From Glaciecola sp047637355 (lineage in GTDB: Bacteria > Pseudomonadota > Gammaproteobacteria > Enterobacterales > Alteromonadaceae), in assembly GCA_047637355.1 (NCBI GenBank), contig JBLIKA010000043.1, forward strand, positions 1-26,098: a DNA stretch of 26,098 nucleotides, read 5' to 3'. This document shows positions 16,487 to 24,754 of this stretch, piece by piece. Within the stretch, counting starts at the first letter, position 1; every line of letters begins with the position of its first letter. A model generated the notes under the pieces. The model ran no database searches. It was not told the origin of the DNA and was given only the letters and a program-made list of their open reading frames with translations. The position numbers were made by a program, and so were the translations under genes.

Positions 16487-17338
16487 TCATCCACTAGCAA
16501 AAATATCAGCTATCAAGGTGTTGATTCGAAATGCCACCTGAATCGGCTTTTCGAGTGGAAACATATGCCCACCAAAATCAAATTCCTCATGAACAATGCA
16601 TGTATTTCCTTTAATAAAATGATTTCGGAGCTTTGGAATACAAACTTCAGTGTACTTGCCTGTTAGCAAATAACTGGGAGTTTCTAGTTTTCCGTATTGT
16701 TTATGAAGATTATCTGGAATTGTTCTGAAAATATCAGCCTCTACTTGCACGTCAAAATGTAGCGATTTTACGCCTTGATGTTCGTTGGTTACAGCGCAAA
16801 CATAGTCTGCAATGCACTCATCGTCCATATTTTTAAACAGAGCACGTTTCTTAAAGTATTTAACCAAATCGGTCTTATGATGCCATCTGGTATTGCGTAT
16901 TTTCGTCTTGCCTGCGGGCGTTATTTTATCGATTATCTTACTCTTTTTTGCTAACCTGAATACCCAGCCTGCGACGCCTGTAATCAATGGCGGCTCCAAC
17001 ATAATCAAACCACTAAATAAAGCAGGCTTTTGGCAGCATGCCAGATACGAAATAACCGCACCAAAAGAATGCCCAACCAATACGATAGGCAAAATAGAGC
17101 CTATTTCAGCCTGTTTGGTCTCTACATAGTGGATCAGTTCATTAACTTGATTACCCCAATTATTATTCAACGGAAACTCGGGATTATGAGCAAATTTATC
17201 TAATGCTATTAGCTGAATATTATCGCTAAGGTGGGCGAATAGTTTTGCATAGCTATTTGCCGGAAACCCATTGGCATGCGCGAAATGAACAATGAGTTCT
17301 TTGTCACTTGGTTTGTTTGGTACTTCATTTTGTTGCAT
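16487..17338 (-). CDS. Alpha/beta hydrolase, substrate unknown
   Basis: A 283-residue alpha/beta-hydrolase fold protein. The oxyanion region HAHGFPANSY-like motif (HANGFPANSY, residues 21-30), nucleophile S91 in LVGHSFGAV, and catalytic histidine H258 in FGGHMFPLE are visible; the acid is probably in the segment around residue 226-232. No signal peptide is seen, so it should be cytoplasmic. The first 14 bases overlap the end of the AraC gene upstream and an AGGA ribosome site lies inside that gene, so the two are co-transcribed. With the alkB-like gene on the other side of the regulator, an esterase or lipase role in hydrocarbon or ester metabolism is plausible but unproven. Confidence 0.85.
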   Translation of the reverse strand: MQQNEVPNKPSDKELIVHFAHANGFPANSYAKLFAHLSDNIQLIALDKFAHNPEFPLNNNWGNQVNELIHYVETKQAEIGSILPIVLVGHSFGAVISYLACCQKPALFSGLIMLEPPLITGVAGWVFRLAKKSKIIDKITPAGKTKIRNTRWHHKTDLVKYFKKRALFKNMDDECIADYVCAVTNEHQGVKSLHFDVQVEADIFRTIPDNLHKQYGKLETPSYLLTGKYTEVCIPKLRNHFIKGNTCIVHEEFDFGGHMFPLEKPIQVAFRINTLIADIFASG

Positions 17339-18359
17339 TTGTTATCCTGTTTTTTAAAATCCATTCTTTGGGTGCAACACCAAACCATGTTTTAAATGCT
17401 CTTCTAAAGTTAGCGCAATCTGAATAATCTAATAAATAAGCGACTTCGGTCACTGTTTTCCCCTGTTGAAAAAACATCATTGCTCGGTCTGCTTTAATTT
17501 TTTGTAATAAGAGCTTATAACTGGTCCCTTCTCTTTTCAGAAAACGATGCAGAGACCGCTTACTGATATGTAGATTTTCAGCAATATCATCTAGACTTAA
17601 AGCCACTCCATCGTCTTCTCTTAACAATTTCGACACCCGATCTTCAATATTTAGGTTTTGCTGTAAGTAAGAGTTAAGTTCTTTTTGACAGTTAAGAATC
17701 GCGCGTTGAAAACTAAAATGATCAGCCGACGCCAATGGTTTATCAAGAAAGTGCTTTGAAAAAAATAATGAACAATTCGGTTTGTCAAATTCGAGTTGAG
17801 CGGCTCTAATATATTGATACTTTTGCGCATAGTTTGGTTTGGTATAGTCAAACTTAACCACATCGATAAGTAGTTGGCTGTTATCTTGGAACCTTATTGC
17901 GTGTAACATATTTACAATAGCAATCATTACAGCTTCAATAACAGCTCTGTGCAGACCTCCCTGCCAGTGTTCATCTGTTAATACCACATGGATTTGCCCC
18001 CCTTCAATATGGTAATTGAGTTTTATTAAGGGCACTCTAATTGGCAAAAATTTAACATGAAAGTCGAGTACTTGACGCACAGTAGCACTGTTTAATATTG
18101 CTAAGCCAAAATCACCATGATGTGCAATTTCCAGTCTTTTTCCAACTGATAATCCTAGGTCTTCAAATCCATGATTTTCGATGACTGTTTTCATTAAACC
18201 ATCAAACTGTTGGAGACTCACGCGAGCATCAGCTTCTAGTAGCTTTGCTAAATCTAAACGTTGTGATGCTAACCACTGTTCAATACCAATACCTGATTGC
18301 TTAAGCACGCTTATCACGTGTCCAAAATAATAGGTTGGCAAGCTAATGCTCTCTGTCAT
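17325..18359 (-). CDS. AraC-family transcriptional regulator
   Basis: A 344-residue regulator. The N-terminal 200 residues resemble the 'arabinose-binding domain of AraC transcription regulator' type found in OruR/ArgR-like proteins (LEIAHHGDFGLAILNSATVR, FLPIRVPLIKLNYHIE). The C-terminal AraC DNA-binding domain is clear: first helix-turn-helix LSLDDIAENLHISKRSLHRF, second VTEVAYLLDYSDCANFRRAF followed by KTWFGVAPKEW. It is divergent from the alkB-like gene across 176 bp and overlaps the hydrolase gene downstream. AraC regulators in this position commonly activate an adjacent alkane hydroxylase gene; control of alkB is inferred from layout. Confidence 0.9.
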   Translation of the reverse strand: MTESISLPTYYFGHVISVLKQSGIGIEQWLASQRLDLAKLLEADARVSLQQFDGLMKTVIENHGFEDLGLSVGKRLEIAHHGDFGLAILNSATVRQVLDFHVKFLPIRVPLIKLNYHIEGGQIHVVLTDEHWQGGLHRAVIEAVMIAIVNMLHAIRFQDNSQLLIDVVKFDYTKPNYAQKYQYIRAAQLEFDKPNCSLFFSKHFLDKPLASADHFSFQRAILNCQKELNSYLQQNLNIEDRVSKLLREDDGVALSLDDIAENLHISKRSLHRFLKREGTSYKLLLQKIKADRAMMFFQQGKTVTEVAYLLDYSDCANFRRAFKTWFGVAPKEWILKNRITNATK

Positions 18360-18492
18360 TAAGCTGAAATTTCCTATTTAGTGCTACTTTTTCATACAAA
18401 GCATTTTTAGAACGAATTATTAAATTACGCTAAAAATTTTACATTGGCAATAAATGACTGATTAATGGCATGAATTGCTATTAATAATTACT

Positions 18493-18513
18493 TGTTACCA
18501 TGCGAAGGTAACA
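18493..18513. promoter_or_regulatory. 7-bp inverted repeat upstream of alkB
   Basis: TGTTACC (18493-18499) and GGTAACA (18507-18513) are exact inverse complements separated by 7 bases, ending 22 bp before the alkB start. It is either an operator or a leader hairpin. AraC proteins usually bind direct repeats, so a different regulator or an RNA role is also possible. Confidence 0.45.
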
Positions 18514-18535
18514 GTCTATTAAAAGGAGAGGTCAC

Positions 18536-19696
18536 ATGTTTCACTATTTAAAATTTGCTAATTACTTCATTACAACCTTATTAGGTATTAGCACTATTGT
18601 TCTTGCTCAACATTGGATTTTATTTGGGTTTGGCATTTTTATCGCTTTTTATATTATCGGTGACACGTTTTTTGGGGAAGATCTTAGCCAACCTAATTTA
18701 GATAAAAAATGGGCATTAAACGCCATGTTATACGCATCCGTCCCGACCACATTTATTTTACTAAGTGCCTGTATATGGTTAGTCACGCCCTTTGATTGGC
18801 CTGCTATACATTGGCTATCGAATGCCCTTGGGTATGACTTCATTGCAGCCAAAGCGACAACGCACATTATTGAAATTCTAGTAGCTATGATTTTTTGCGG
18901 CCTTATGCTCAGCGGAATAGCAACTGTTGTTGGGCATGAATTGATACATCGTATAGGTAATAAAAGAGCGATAACGACTGGGCGTTGCCTAATGGCGCTT
19001 AGCTTTGATGCCAGTTTTTCAATTGAGCATGTGTTTAATCATCATGTCCATGTAGCCACCGAAAATGACCCCGTGACAGCGCCGCGTGGACGCTCCATTT
19101 ATAAGCATGTACCCATTGCCATATTGGGCACAAATAAATCGGCATGGCAGATAGAAACAAAACGATTAAATAGAAAAAAACAGCACGTATTCAGCCTACA
19201 TAATCAATTTATTACAGGTTGGTTGATGTCCGCTGTTTGGTTAGGGTTTGTATTCTTAGTTGGCAATTGGCAAGGTGTTATTTTTGTTACTGGCGTTGGT
19301 TTAGTTGCTAAAATTGTACTCGAAATAGTGAATTATATGGAACACTACGGTCTGGTTCGCCACCCTCGTGAGCGTGTTATGCCAAAACATTCGTGGAATA
19401 CCAACAGAAAAATCAGTTGTTGGGCAATGTTTAACCTACCCCGACACAGTCACCATCATGCAAAAGGTGCAGTCCCATTCGAAAAGTTAGAAGCGATGCC
19501 TGATGCACCCGTTATGATTGGTGGTTATATTTCGACAATTGCACTCGTCCTATTACCGCCTCTTTGGTTCAAATTAATGAAACCAAAATTACAACATTGG
19601 GACGAAACAATGGCGAACGAAAGTGAGCTTGCCATTCTTAGATTGCAACAAGCTCAAAGTGTAACAACCAATCAAGATGAAAGACATTTAGTCTAG
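18536..19696 (+). CDS. alkB: AlkB-type alkane 1-monooxygenase (membrane non-haem di-iron)
   Basis: A 386-residue integral membrane hydroxylase. All histidine boxes of the AlkB family are present: HELIH (H134, H138), EHVFNHHVHVATENDPV (H165, H169, H170), NYMEHYGLVRH (H270) and LPRHSHHHA (H304, H307, H308). About six hydrophobic segments flank them (near residues 9-27, 28-45, 66-85, 112-134, 227-244, 246-262). Two positions differ from the usual alkane hydroxylases: N168 replaces the glycine of EHxxGHH, and the fourth box is LPRHS rather than LQRHS, so the substrate may not be a simple n-alkane. It needs rubredoxin and rubredoxin reductase for electrons; neither is in the window. GGAG ribosome site 8 bases before ATG. 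Likely controlled by the divergent AraC protein. Confidence 0.9.
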   Translation: MFHYLKFANYFITTLLGISTIVLAQHWILFGFGIFIAFYIIGDTFFGEDLSQPNLDKKWALNAMLYASVPTTFILLSACIWLVTPFDWPAIHWLSNALGYDFIAAKATTHIIEILVAMIFCGLMLSGIATVVGHELIHRIGNKRAITTGRCLMALSFDASFSIEHVFNHHVHVATENDPVTAPRGRSIYKHVPIAILGTNKSAWQIETKRLNRKKQHVFSLHNQFITGWLMSAVWLGFVFLVGNWQGVIFVTGVGLVAKIVLEIVNYMEHYGLVRHPRERVMPKHSWNTNRKISCWAMFNLPRHSHHHAKGAVPFEKLEAMPDAPVMIGGYISTIALVLLPPLWFKLMKPKLQHWDETMANESELAILRLQQAQSVTTNQDERHLV

Positions 19697-19724
19697 CGCT
19701 TGCATCCCTTGAACCTCGTGCCAG

Positions 19725-20343
19725 TCATGTTCTATTTTGGTAGATGCCTAATAGAATATGGCTATAGACAACAGTTACAGTAATAACAGCTAACTCAGAG
19801 ATATTAGCAAAGCGTCAGCTTGCCCCATTATTGCTGATAGAGACTGGCTCAAAAGACCAACAATTGTTGAACCACCACTAAGTGCTATAATATTCAGCAC
19901 AAAGAAAATAATGCGGTCGACATCGCCCTAGCGTTGACTGGTGCCACTGTTTGCGCTATCGCAAACCAAGGCCCCAAGTACACAACTCTGCAAAAAAGCA
20001 TCACTGTCATTAAACCAATTGATAGCCAAACATTGCCAACCTGCAAAGAGAAGAAGAAACGAGGAACACCAAAAACAATGCAATGGTAGGTAACAAAGCA
20101 TAAGCCCATTTGGACTTTTTACCCCACTTATCCTCAATTACACCTCTTAACCAAGCACCCAAAGCATAGGCAGTGCCATTTGTTGCGGGCCGTTGACTAC
20201 TTTGTCTCGCGTAGGCTCTTTGACTAATAAACTTAATCAGAATAGCTAACAAAAACGCCAAGCAGTCCTCCACTAATCATCACCGCACGCCAATCTGCTG
20301 ACCCACCATCTAGAAAAAACACGGCTGCAAAATACGCGGGCAT
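19725..20343 (-). pseudogene. Decayed MFS transporter (Spinster-like), 5'-truncated, several frameshifts
   Basis: Read in order on the minus strand, the three frames give consecutive pieces of one MFS protein: SADWRAVMISGGLLGVF, LLAILIKFI, VKEPTRDKVVNGPQQMALPM, a segment with KWAYALLPTIALFLVF, FFFSLQVGNVWLSIGL then LGPWFAIAQTVAPVNARA, VLNIIALSGGSTIVGLLSQS and finally AVITVTVVYSHILLG. The WRxxxxxxGxxG, (V)KEP and GPxFAxxQ...RA landmarks are those of Spinster-like MFS carriers. Joining the pieces needs at least five frame changes, near 20250, 20222, 20160, 20065 and 19902, and another near 19795. The first 150 or so residues are missing. It is not a copy of the intact MFS gene at 12647-13909. 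Confidence 0.8.
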
Positions 20344-21007
20344 TATGTGTCAGTGTATTAATCAGTGAAACTGAAACGTCTTGCAACCCACTATTTATTA
20401 TACCTAGACTTTGTCAAAATTTCGTAAAGTTTGAAACTAAGAAAATTCAAAGCCCAATTACTAGAATAATTCGATAAATTAATGTTTGGAACTCAGAGCT
20501 TACCGATAGGCGAACTAGCCGCAATGGAAGACAGCAGACAGTCAGAGCTTTTATTGAATTACTGCGCAGTGCCATTTGCCAACGTTGCAAGATGATCTGA
20601 TGACGGTCTCAGATGGGCAGTTAACCGACGTAGCAGTTTTCTAGATTTTAGTTGTCATTTTTTACTAGAAATGAGGTTTTTACCTATGGCCTTGACTGAC
20701 AAGTTTACGGTCCATTGCGGTCATATGCCGTTTAAAATTATGTGAAAAGTTTGTGCCAATTGTGTATCGTGGTTCGCGAATAATTGAACTGTCGGTTCTT
20801 TGCCATAAAGCAGACCGTGGCGCATCGATTGTTTAATGAGTCAGGGTATTAAGCGGCCCCAAAGCAATGCAAGCGAAATGTCAGCTTTGAATTAATTTTA
20901 TGCCTAATTTCGTCGAATGTTAACGCCCCACAAAGCGCTCTTAAAAGGGAAAACACCAATAACTCATCGCGTTGGGGCTATATTGTGCGGGCTTTTTATT
21001 TGTATAT
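20344..21007. other. Intergenic gap, possibly containing gene debris
   Basis: No intact gene is seen. A plus-strand frame starts at ATG 20482 (MFGTQSLPIGELAAMEDSRQ), meets TGA at 20593-20595 and then stays open in the same frame to 20743, which could be a small gene broken by one stop; I do not recognise it. GCCCCA (20925-20930) and TGGGGC (20973-20978) are an inverted repeat with a long loop, without a T-run attached. Nothing else stands out. Confidence 0.45.
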
Positions 21008-23479
21008 CTATTGATCGTCACCGCTTAGTCTTGTAATCGTTATATTGTTCCAGGCAAAAATTTCATTGATTGGCTGTGGTTTGCCAATGTGATATCCCTG
21101 GGCAAAATCAACACCTATATCTTTTAATAACATCAATATATCGGCATTTTCAACAAACTCAGCAATAGTAATTTTTCCAGTTAAATACGCAATTTCATGA
21201 ATACAACGAACCATCGCACAATCAACTGCATCGTTTGCCATATCTTTCACAAACTGTCCGTCAATTTTCAAATAATCAACCGCAAGTTTTTTAAGATAAG
21301 CCATTGATGACATACCACTGCCAAAATCATCGAGGGAGATTTTCGCACCGCGCTGATGCAGCATAGTAATAAACTCAGTGGCGATATCCAGGTTATCGAT
21401 TGCTGCTGTTTCAGTAATTTCGAATGAAATTTTTTGTATCGGTACCTGAGCGTGATCCAATGCTTCGAGCAAAAAGTGATGGAAATCACGATCACCAACC
21501 GACTTTCCAGATAAGTTTACTGCGATTATATTAATTTTTTCCAACTCATGGGTATGGGTTTTCATCCACTCTAAGACTCTATTTACTAGCCAACGATCGA
21601 TTTGTCCAGCTAAGCCAAATCGTTCAGCGGAAGCCATAAATAACGCAGGCGAGATAAGGCTTCCATCGGTATCACGTAAGCGCAATAGAACTTCAAAATG
21701 TAGTCCTTGTCCTGCTTGTTCATCAAGTGCCATGATGGGTTGGGCAAAAAGTTCAAAGCGATTTTCATTAATGGCTTGTTGCAAGCGAGAAGCCCACTGC
21801 ATCTGATCTCGCAGCGCCATTACAGTTAAATCTGTATCTGAATATATTTGCACACGACCGCCACCTTGATGTTTCGCAGCTAAACAGGCGCTAACGGCAG
21901 CCAGTTGCACTGCCTGGGCATTTTCCCATTTCCCATCGAAAGCTACTAGGCCAATGCTGGCACTGACGTGAACAAATTTACCTTTGTGATAAAAACGAAT
22001 GTTCGCAATTTTGTCACAAGTCTGTTGTGCTATTCGTTGAGCCGCTTTGAGATCACAGCCCTCAAGTAAAAGAGAAAATTCATCACCCCCGGTTCGCGCC
22101 ACCAGATCTTTGTCACACACGTTTAGAGTAAGTATCGCCGAAATTTCTTTTAATAGTGTGTTTCCAGCAGAATGCCCACAGCTGTCATTGACTATCTTAA
22201 ACTGATCCAAATCGATGGAACACAATACATGTGCAACACCAGTAGAAATTGATGACTCAAACATTTCAAGTAATTTAAGATCAAATTCTCTGCGGTTCGT
22301 CAGTCCAGTCAAATGATCATGACTGGCACGATGATGATCCACTTCCTCCTTCAGTCTTTTTTGGCCGGTTACATCACGAAAAACCATAACGACACCCGTT
22401 ATTACATCACCAAGGGTAAAAATCGGTGCTGCAGAGCATTCCAGCGAATACTCACTACCATCCTTACTGAGCAACACTTTGTCGCGAGTCAGCCCAACAA
22501 TGGCGTCATCGTCCAAACCATCGGCAATAGGGCTTTTTGCCACCAGCCGAGTATGTTGATTAATGATGTTAAACACCCTAGTTACGGGTTGACCTATGGC
22601 ATCGGCCAATTTCCAGCCAGTTAATTGCTCTGCAATGGGGTTGATGTATTCGACCACTTGGCGCTCATTGGTGGTAATAACCGCATCGCCGATGCAACTT
22701 AGCGTCACTCGCGTGCGTTCAAATTCGTTGGACAACGAAAGTTCTAACGCTTTTCGCTCGGTAATATCGTTAATATAACCATGCCATAGTGTACTGCCAT
22801 CGGCGCGGGCTTCAGGGGTGGCATTACCCTCCAGCCAGCGGATGCCCGCTTTGGGTAAAATCACACGATATTGTTGATGCCATGCAGTGAGGTTTTTGGC
22901 AGAATCCACAATGTCTTGTTTGAGCACCTCTATATCATCCAAGTGAATACGTTTAAACGCTAAATCTGCGTCTTTTTTTAACTGTAGTGGGCTCAACTCA
23001 AAGATATCATGTGTTCCCTCACTCGCGTAAGGAAAGCAAGTACTCCCGTCGGCAAAAAGCTGAAATTGATAAAGGGAACCGGGCACTTGTTCGGTTGCTT
23101 TTTGTATATTAAACAACTCATCTTCCAGACGTTTACGTTCGTTCATAGCCATGACCACACATTCAGTATAGGCACTCCCCTCAACTTCTCGTCGCACGGC
23201 ATTAAAAATGACCGGGATTTCGATCCCTTTTGCGCCAGCCAGAGACATGGAAATCTCTTCAATATGCGCCTGAAGATGCAATATTGGCATCACTTGCAGA
23301 TGAAACTGCAAACGGTTGGATGATGTCAGCATGACATCCAAATTTTTACCCACTAAGTCTTGTGTAGTAAGGTTAAGCATAGTGGCTAAGGTTTGATTAA
23401 CCGTCATTACCCTTAAGCTGTCATCAAAGATAAACAAGCCGCAGGGTGCCTCCATAAGATTAAATTTTGAAATATCCAC
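21008..23479 (-). CDS. PAS-PAS-PAS-GGDEF-EAL protein (cyclic-di-GMP turnover), partner of RsbQ-like hydrolase
   Basis: An 823-residue signalling protein. Order: PAS about 5-115, PAS with PAC about 125-245 (ending YINDITERKALE), PAS about 252-375 (ending FRDVTGQKRL), GGDEF about 385-548, EAL about 558-810. The diguanylate cyclase motif is intact (G464-F468, RTGGDEFSL); position -9 from it is Cys, so the RxxD inhibitory site is absent. In the phosphodiesterase domain EAL is EVL, but the catalytic set is kept: E596, N655, E687, D717-D718, K738, E774, Q794. Both activities may therefore be possible. No membrane segment is seen. The start is GTG at 23479, three bases after the hydrolase stop, so translation is probably coupled. 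The N-terminal PAS is likely the receiver for the RsbQ-like partner. Confidence 0.93.
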   Translation of the reverse strand: MDISKFNLMEAPCGLFIFDDSLRVMTVNQTLATMLNLTTQDLVGKNLDVMLTSSNRLQFHLQVMPILHLQAHIEEISMSLAGAKGIEIPVIFNAVRREVEGSAYTECVVMAMNERKRLEDELFNIQKATEQVPGSLYQFQLFADGSTCFPYASEGTHDIFELSPLQLKKDADLAFKRIHLDDIEVLKQDIVDSAKNLTAWHQQYRVILPKAGIRWLEGNATPEARADGSTLWHGYINDITERKALELSLSNEFERTRVTLSCIGDAVITTNERQVVEYINPIAEQLTGWKLADAIGQPVTRVFNIINQHTRLVAKSPIADGLDDDAIVGLTRDKVLLSKDGSEYSLECSAAPIFTLGDVITGVVMVFRDVTGQKRLKEEVDHHRASHDHLTGLTNRREFDLKLLEMFESSISTGVAHVLCSIDLDQFKIVNDSCGHSAGNTLLKEISAILTLNVCDKDLVARTGGDEFSLLLEGCDLKAAQRIAQQTCDKIANIRFYHKGKFVHVSASIGLVAFDGKWENAQAVQLAAVSACLAAKHQGGGRVQIYSDTDLTVMALRDQMQWASRLQQAINENRFELFAQPIMALDEQAGQGLHFEVLLRLRDTDGSLISPALFMASAERFGLAGQIDRWLVNRVLEWMKTHTHELEKINIIAVNLSGKSVGDRDFHHFLLEALDHAQVPIQKISFEITETAAIDNLDIATEFITMLHQRGAKISLDDFGSGMSSMAYLKKLAVDYLKIDGQFVKDMANDAVDCAMVRCIHEIAYLTGKITIAEFVENADILMLLKDIGVDFAQGYHIGKPQPINEIFAWNNITITRLSGDDQ

Positions 23480-23482
23480 TCT

Positions 23483-24295
23483 TTAGTTCGGCTTTACATT
23501 GCTGGCAAGGTATTTTTTGATCAATTCTATGGTTTCAAGCGGATGACTCATATGAGGGCTGTGTCCGGTCGCTTTCATCTGCTGCAAGTCACTATTAAGC
23601 AAATGTTGATGTAAATAATCGCCTACGACATTCGGTGCAACTAAATCGTTCTGACACTGAAGGATCAAACAGGGCTTGTCAAAACCAACCAGATCAGAAC
23701 GGTTATCCGCTAAAAAAGTTGCTTTGGCAAAACGCTTAGCTATGGCGGGATCCATGGCACAAAAACTGTCTTCCAGTTCGTGTGTCAATTCTGCTTGATT
23801 AGGGTTATTTACAACAATACCCGCGAGATGACTTGCCCAACCTGGTTGATTGCGATCGATTGTATCGAGCAAACCCTCAATGTCGGCCTGTTCAAAGCCA
23901 CCTATGTAATCGGGTCGGTCGTTCAAATAGCGTGGGGTTGGGCAAATCATGATCAACGTTGAGATTCTATGGGGAATTTCGATTGCAGCTAACAAGCTAA
24001 TCATACTGCTGACCGAATGCCCTACCAAGATCGCATCTTGCAAATCAAGTGCTGCACAAATCTCGACAATATCTTTGGCATAACCGGCCAAACTTGAATA
24101 ACGCAGAGGATCATAAGCATTAGCATTAGACAAACCTACGCCAACATAGTCAAATAATACCACCCTATATTCATCTTCAAAGGACGGACTGACTCTACGC
24201 CACATAGCTTGATCACAACCATAGCCATGGGCAAAAACGATTGTTTTAGGGCCTTTACCGTATACTCTGACATTGTTCCTATTGATGATATTCAT
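23483..24295 (-). CDS. rsbQ-like: RsbQ-like alpha/beta hydrolase (sensor partner of PAS domain)
   Basis: A 270-residue alpha/beta hydrolase closely resembling Bacillus RsbQ along its length: FAHGYGCDQAMWRRVSPSFE, VVLFDYVGVGLSNANAYD, LVGHSVSSMISL, MICPTPRYLNDRPDYIGGFE, ILQCQNDLVAP and MKATGHSPHMSHP. The triad is S94, D217 and H245, two residues earlier than in RsbQ (S96, D219, H247). RsbQ is required for activity of RsbP through its PAS domain and is related to the plant karrikin/strigolactone receptors KAI2 and D14; these bind or hydrolyse small hydrophobic ligands. The next gene, three bases downstream, starts with a PAS domain, so the same kind of two-part sensor is inferred. No signal peptide. 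The ribosome site before ATG 24295 is weak. Confidence 0.9.
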   Translation of the reverse strand: MNIINRNNVRVYGKGPKTIVFAHGYGCDQAMWRRVSPSFEDEYRVVLFDYVGVGLSNANAYDPLRYSSLAGYAKDIVEICAALDLQDAILVGHSVSSMISLLAAIEIPHRISTLIMICPTPRYLNDRPDYIGGFEQADIEGLLDTIDRNQPGWASHLAGIVVNNPNQAELTHELEDSFCAMDPAIAKRFAKATFLADNRSDLVGFDKPCLILQCQNDLVAPNVVGDYLHQHLLNSDLQQMKATGHSPHMSHPLETIELIKKYLASNVKPN

Positions 24296-24396
24296 AGTGG
24301 TTTTTATCTCATTGTTGAAAGGAGCATAAACATCTATTTTTCAAATCGTTGGTCTCTAAGCTACATAAAAAATCAAGTGCGAAGGGTATTTTTTTG

Positions 24397-24588
24397 CTAA
24401 AATATATTGTTGTAAGTTGAAGTGGTTTTGCCATCCCGTGTGTGGGGGCTATATATAAAAATTATAGCGCAAATAATTAAAATCACAAAACAACCAGAGT
24501 ATAGGTAAATTAAAGCATATTCCTGTTCTATGCAACAGACTAGGTTTATGCTGATAAATATCGGTAACATACCTATTGGGCATGCCAT
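24397..24588 (-). CDS. Possible small two-helix membrane protein
   Basis: A 63-residue frame starting MACPIGMLPI at ATG 24586-24588, with AAGGA six bases before it. Two hydrophobic stretches are visible (about residues 4-20 and 25-46) followed by a charged, Ser/Thr/Asn-rich tail (RDGKTTSTYNN). The frame is also open further upstream to an ATG at 24654, but that start has no ribosome site. It ends 101 bp before the RsbQ-like gene, on the same strand. No family recognised. Strongly AT-rich hydrophobic frames can arise by chance, so this is tentative. Confidence 0.3.
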   Translation of the reverse strand: MACPIGMLPIFISINLVCCIEQEYALIYLYSGCFVILIICAIIFIYSPHTRDGKTTSTYNNIF

Positions 24589-24719
24589 CGAATATCCTTG
24601 AATCTGCAAATAGATGTTTTTATCGTGGCAACGCCATAGATGGTCGCCTACCATTTGCCAAGCAATTATTTGATGATGCTTAACAGGATAAGATTGCAGC
24701 CATAGATCCGGACTTTTAG
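24582..24719 (+). pseudogene. Possible coding remnant with in-frame stops
   Basis: On the plus strand one frame reads YRGNAIDGRLPFAKQLFDDA, stop (24681-24683), then QDKIAAIDPDF, stop. The composition looks like a soluble protein and the frame does not change across the first stop, which suggests a decayed gene tail. It overlaps the start of the tentative small membrane gene on the other strand, and at most one of the two is likely to be real. Family not recognised. Confidence 0.25.
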
Positions 24720-24754
24720 TCGAGGTAATAACCCCTGTCCCTTATGGAATTTGC

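Noticed and set aside
20919..20980. Integron attC-like site
   Set aside because: GCCCCA/TGGGGC with AAC and GTT nearby looks suggestive, but the outer core sites are not complementary in the attC manner and there is no integrase or cassette array.
22313..23323. Plus-strand frames of 60-104 codons
   Set aside because: They are antisense to the PAS and GGDEF coding region, which is unambiguous by motif and length.
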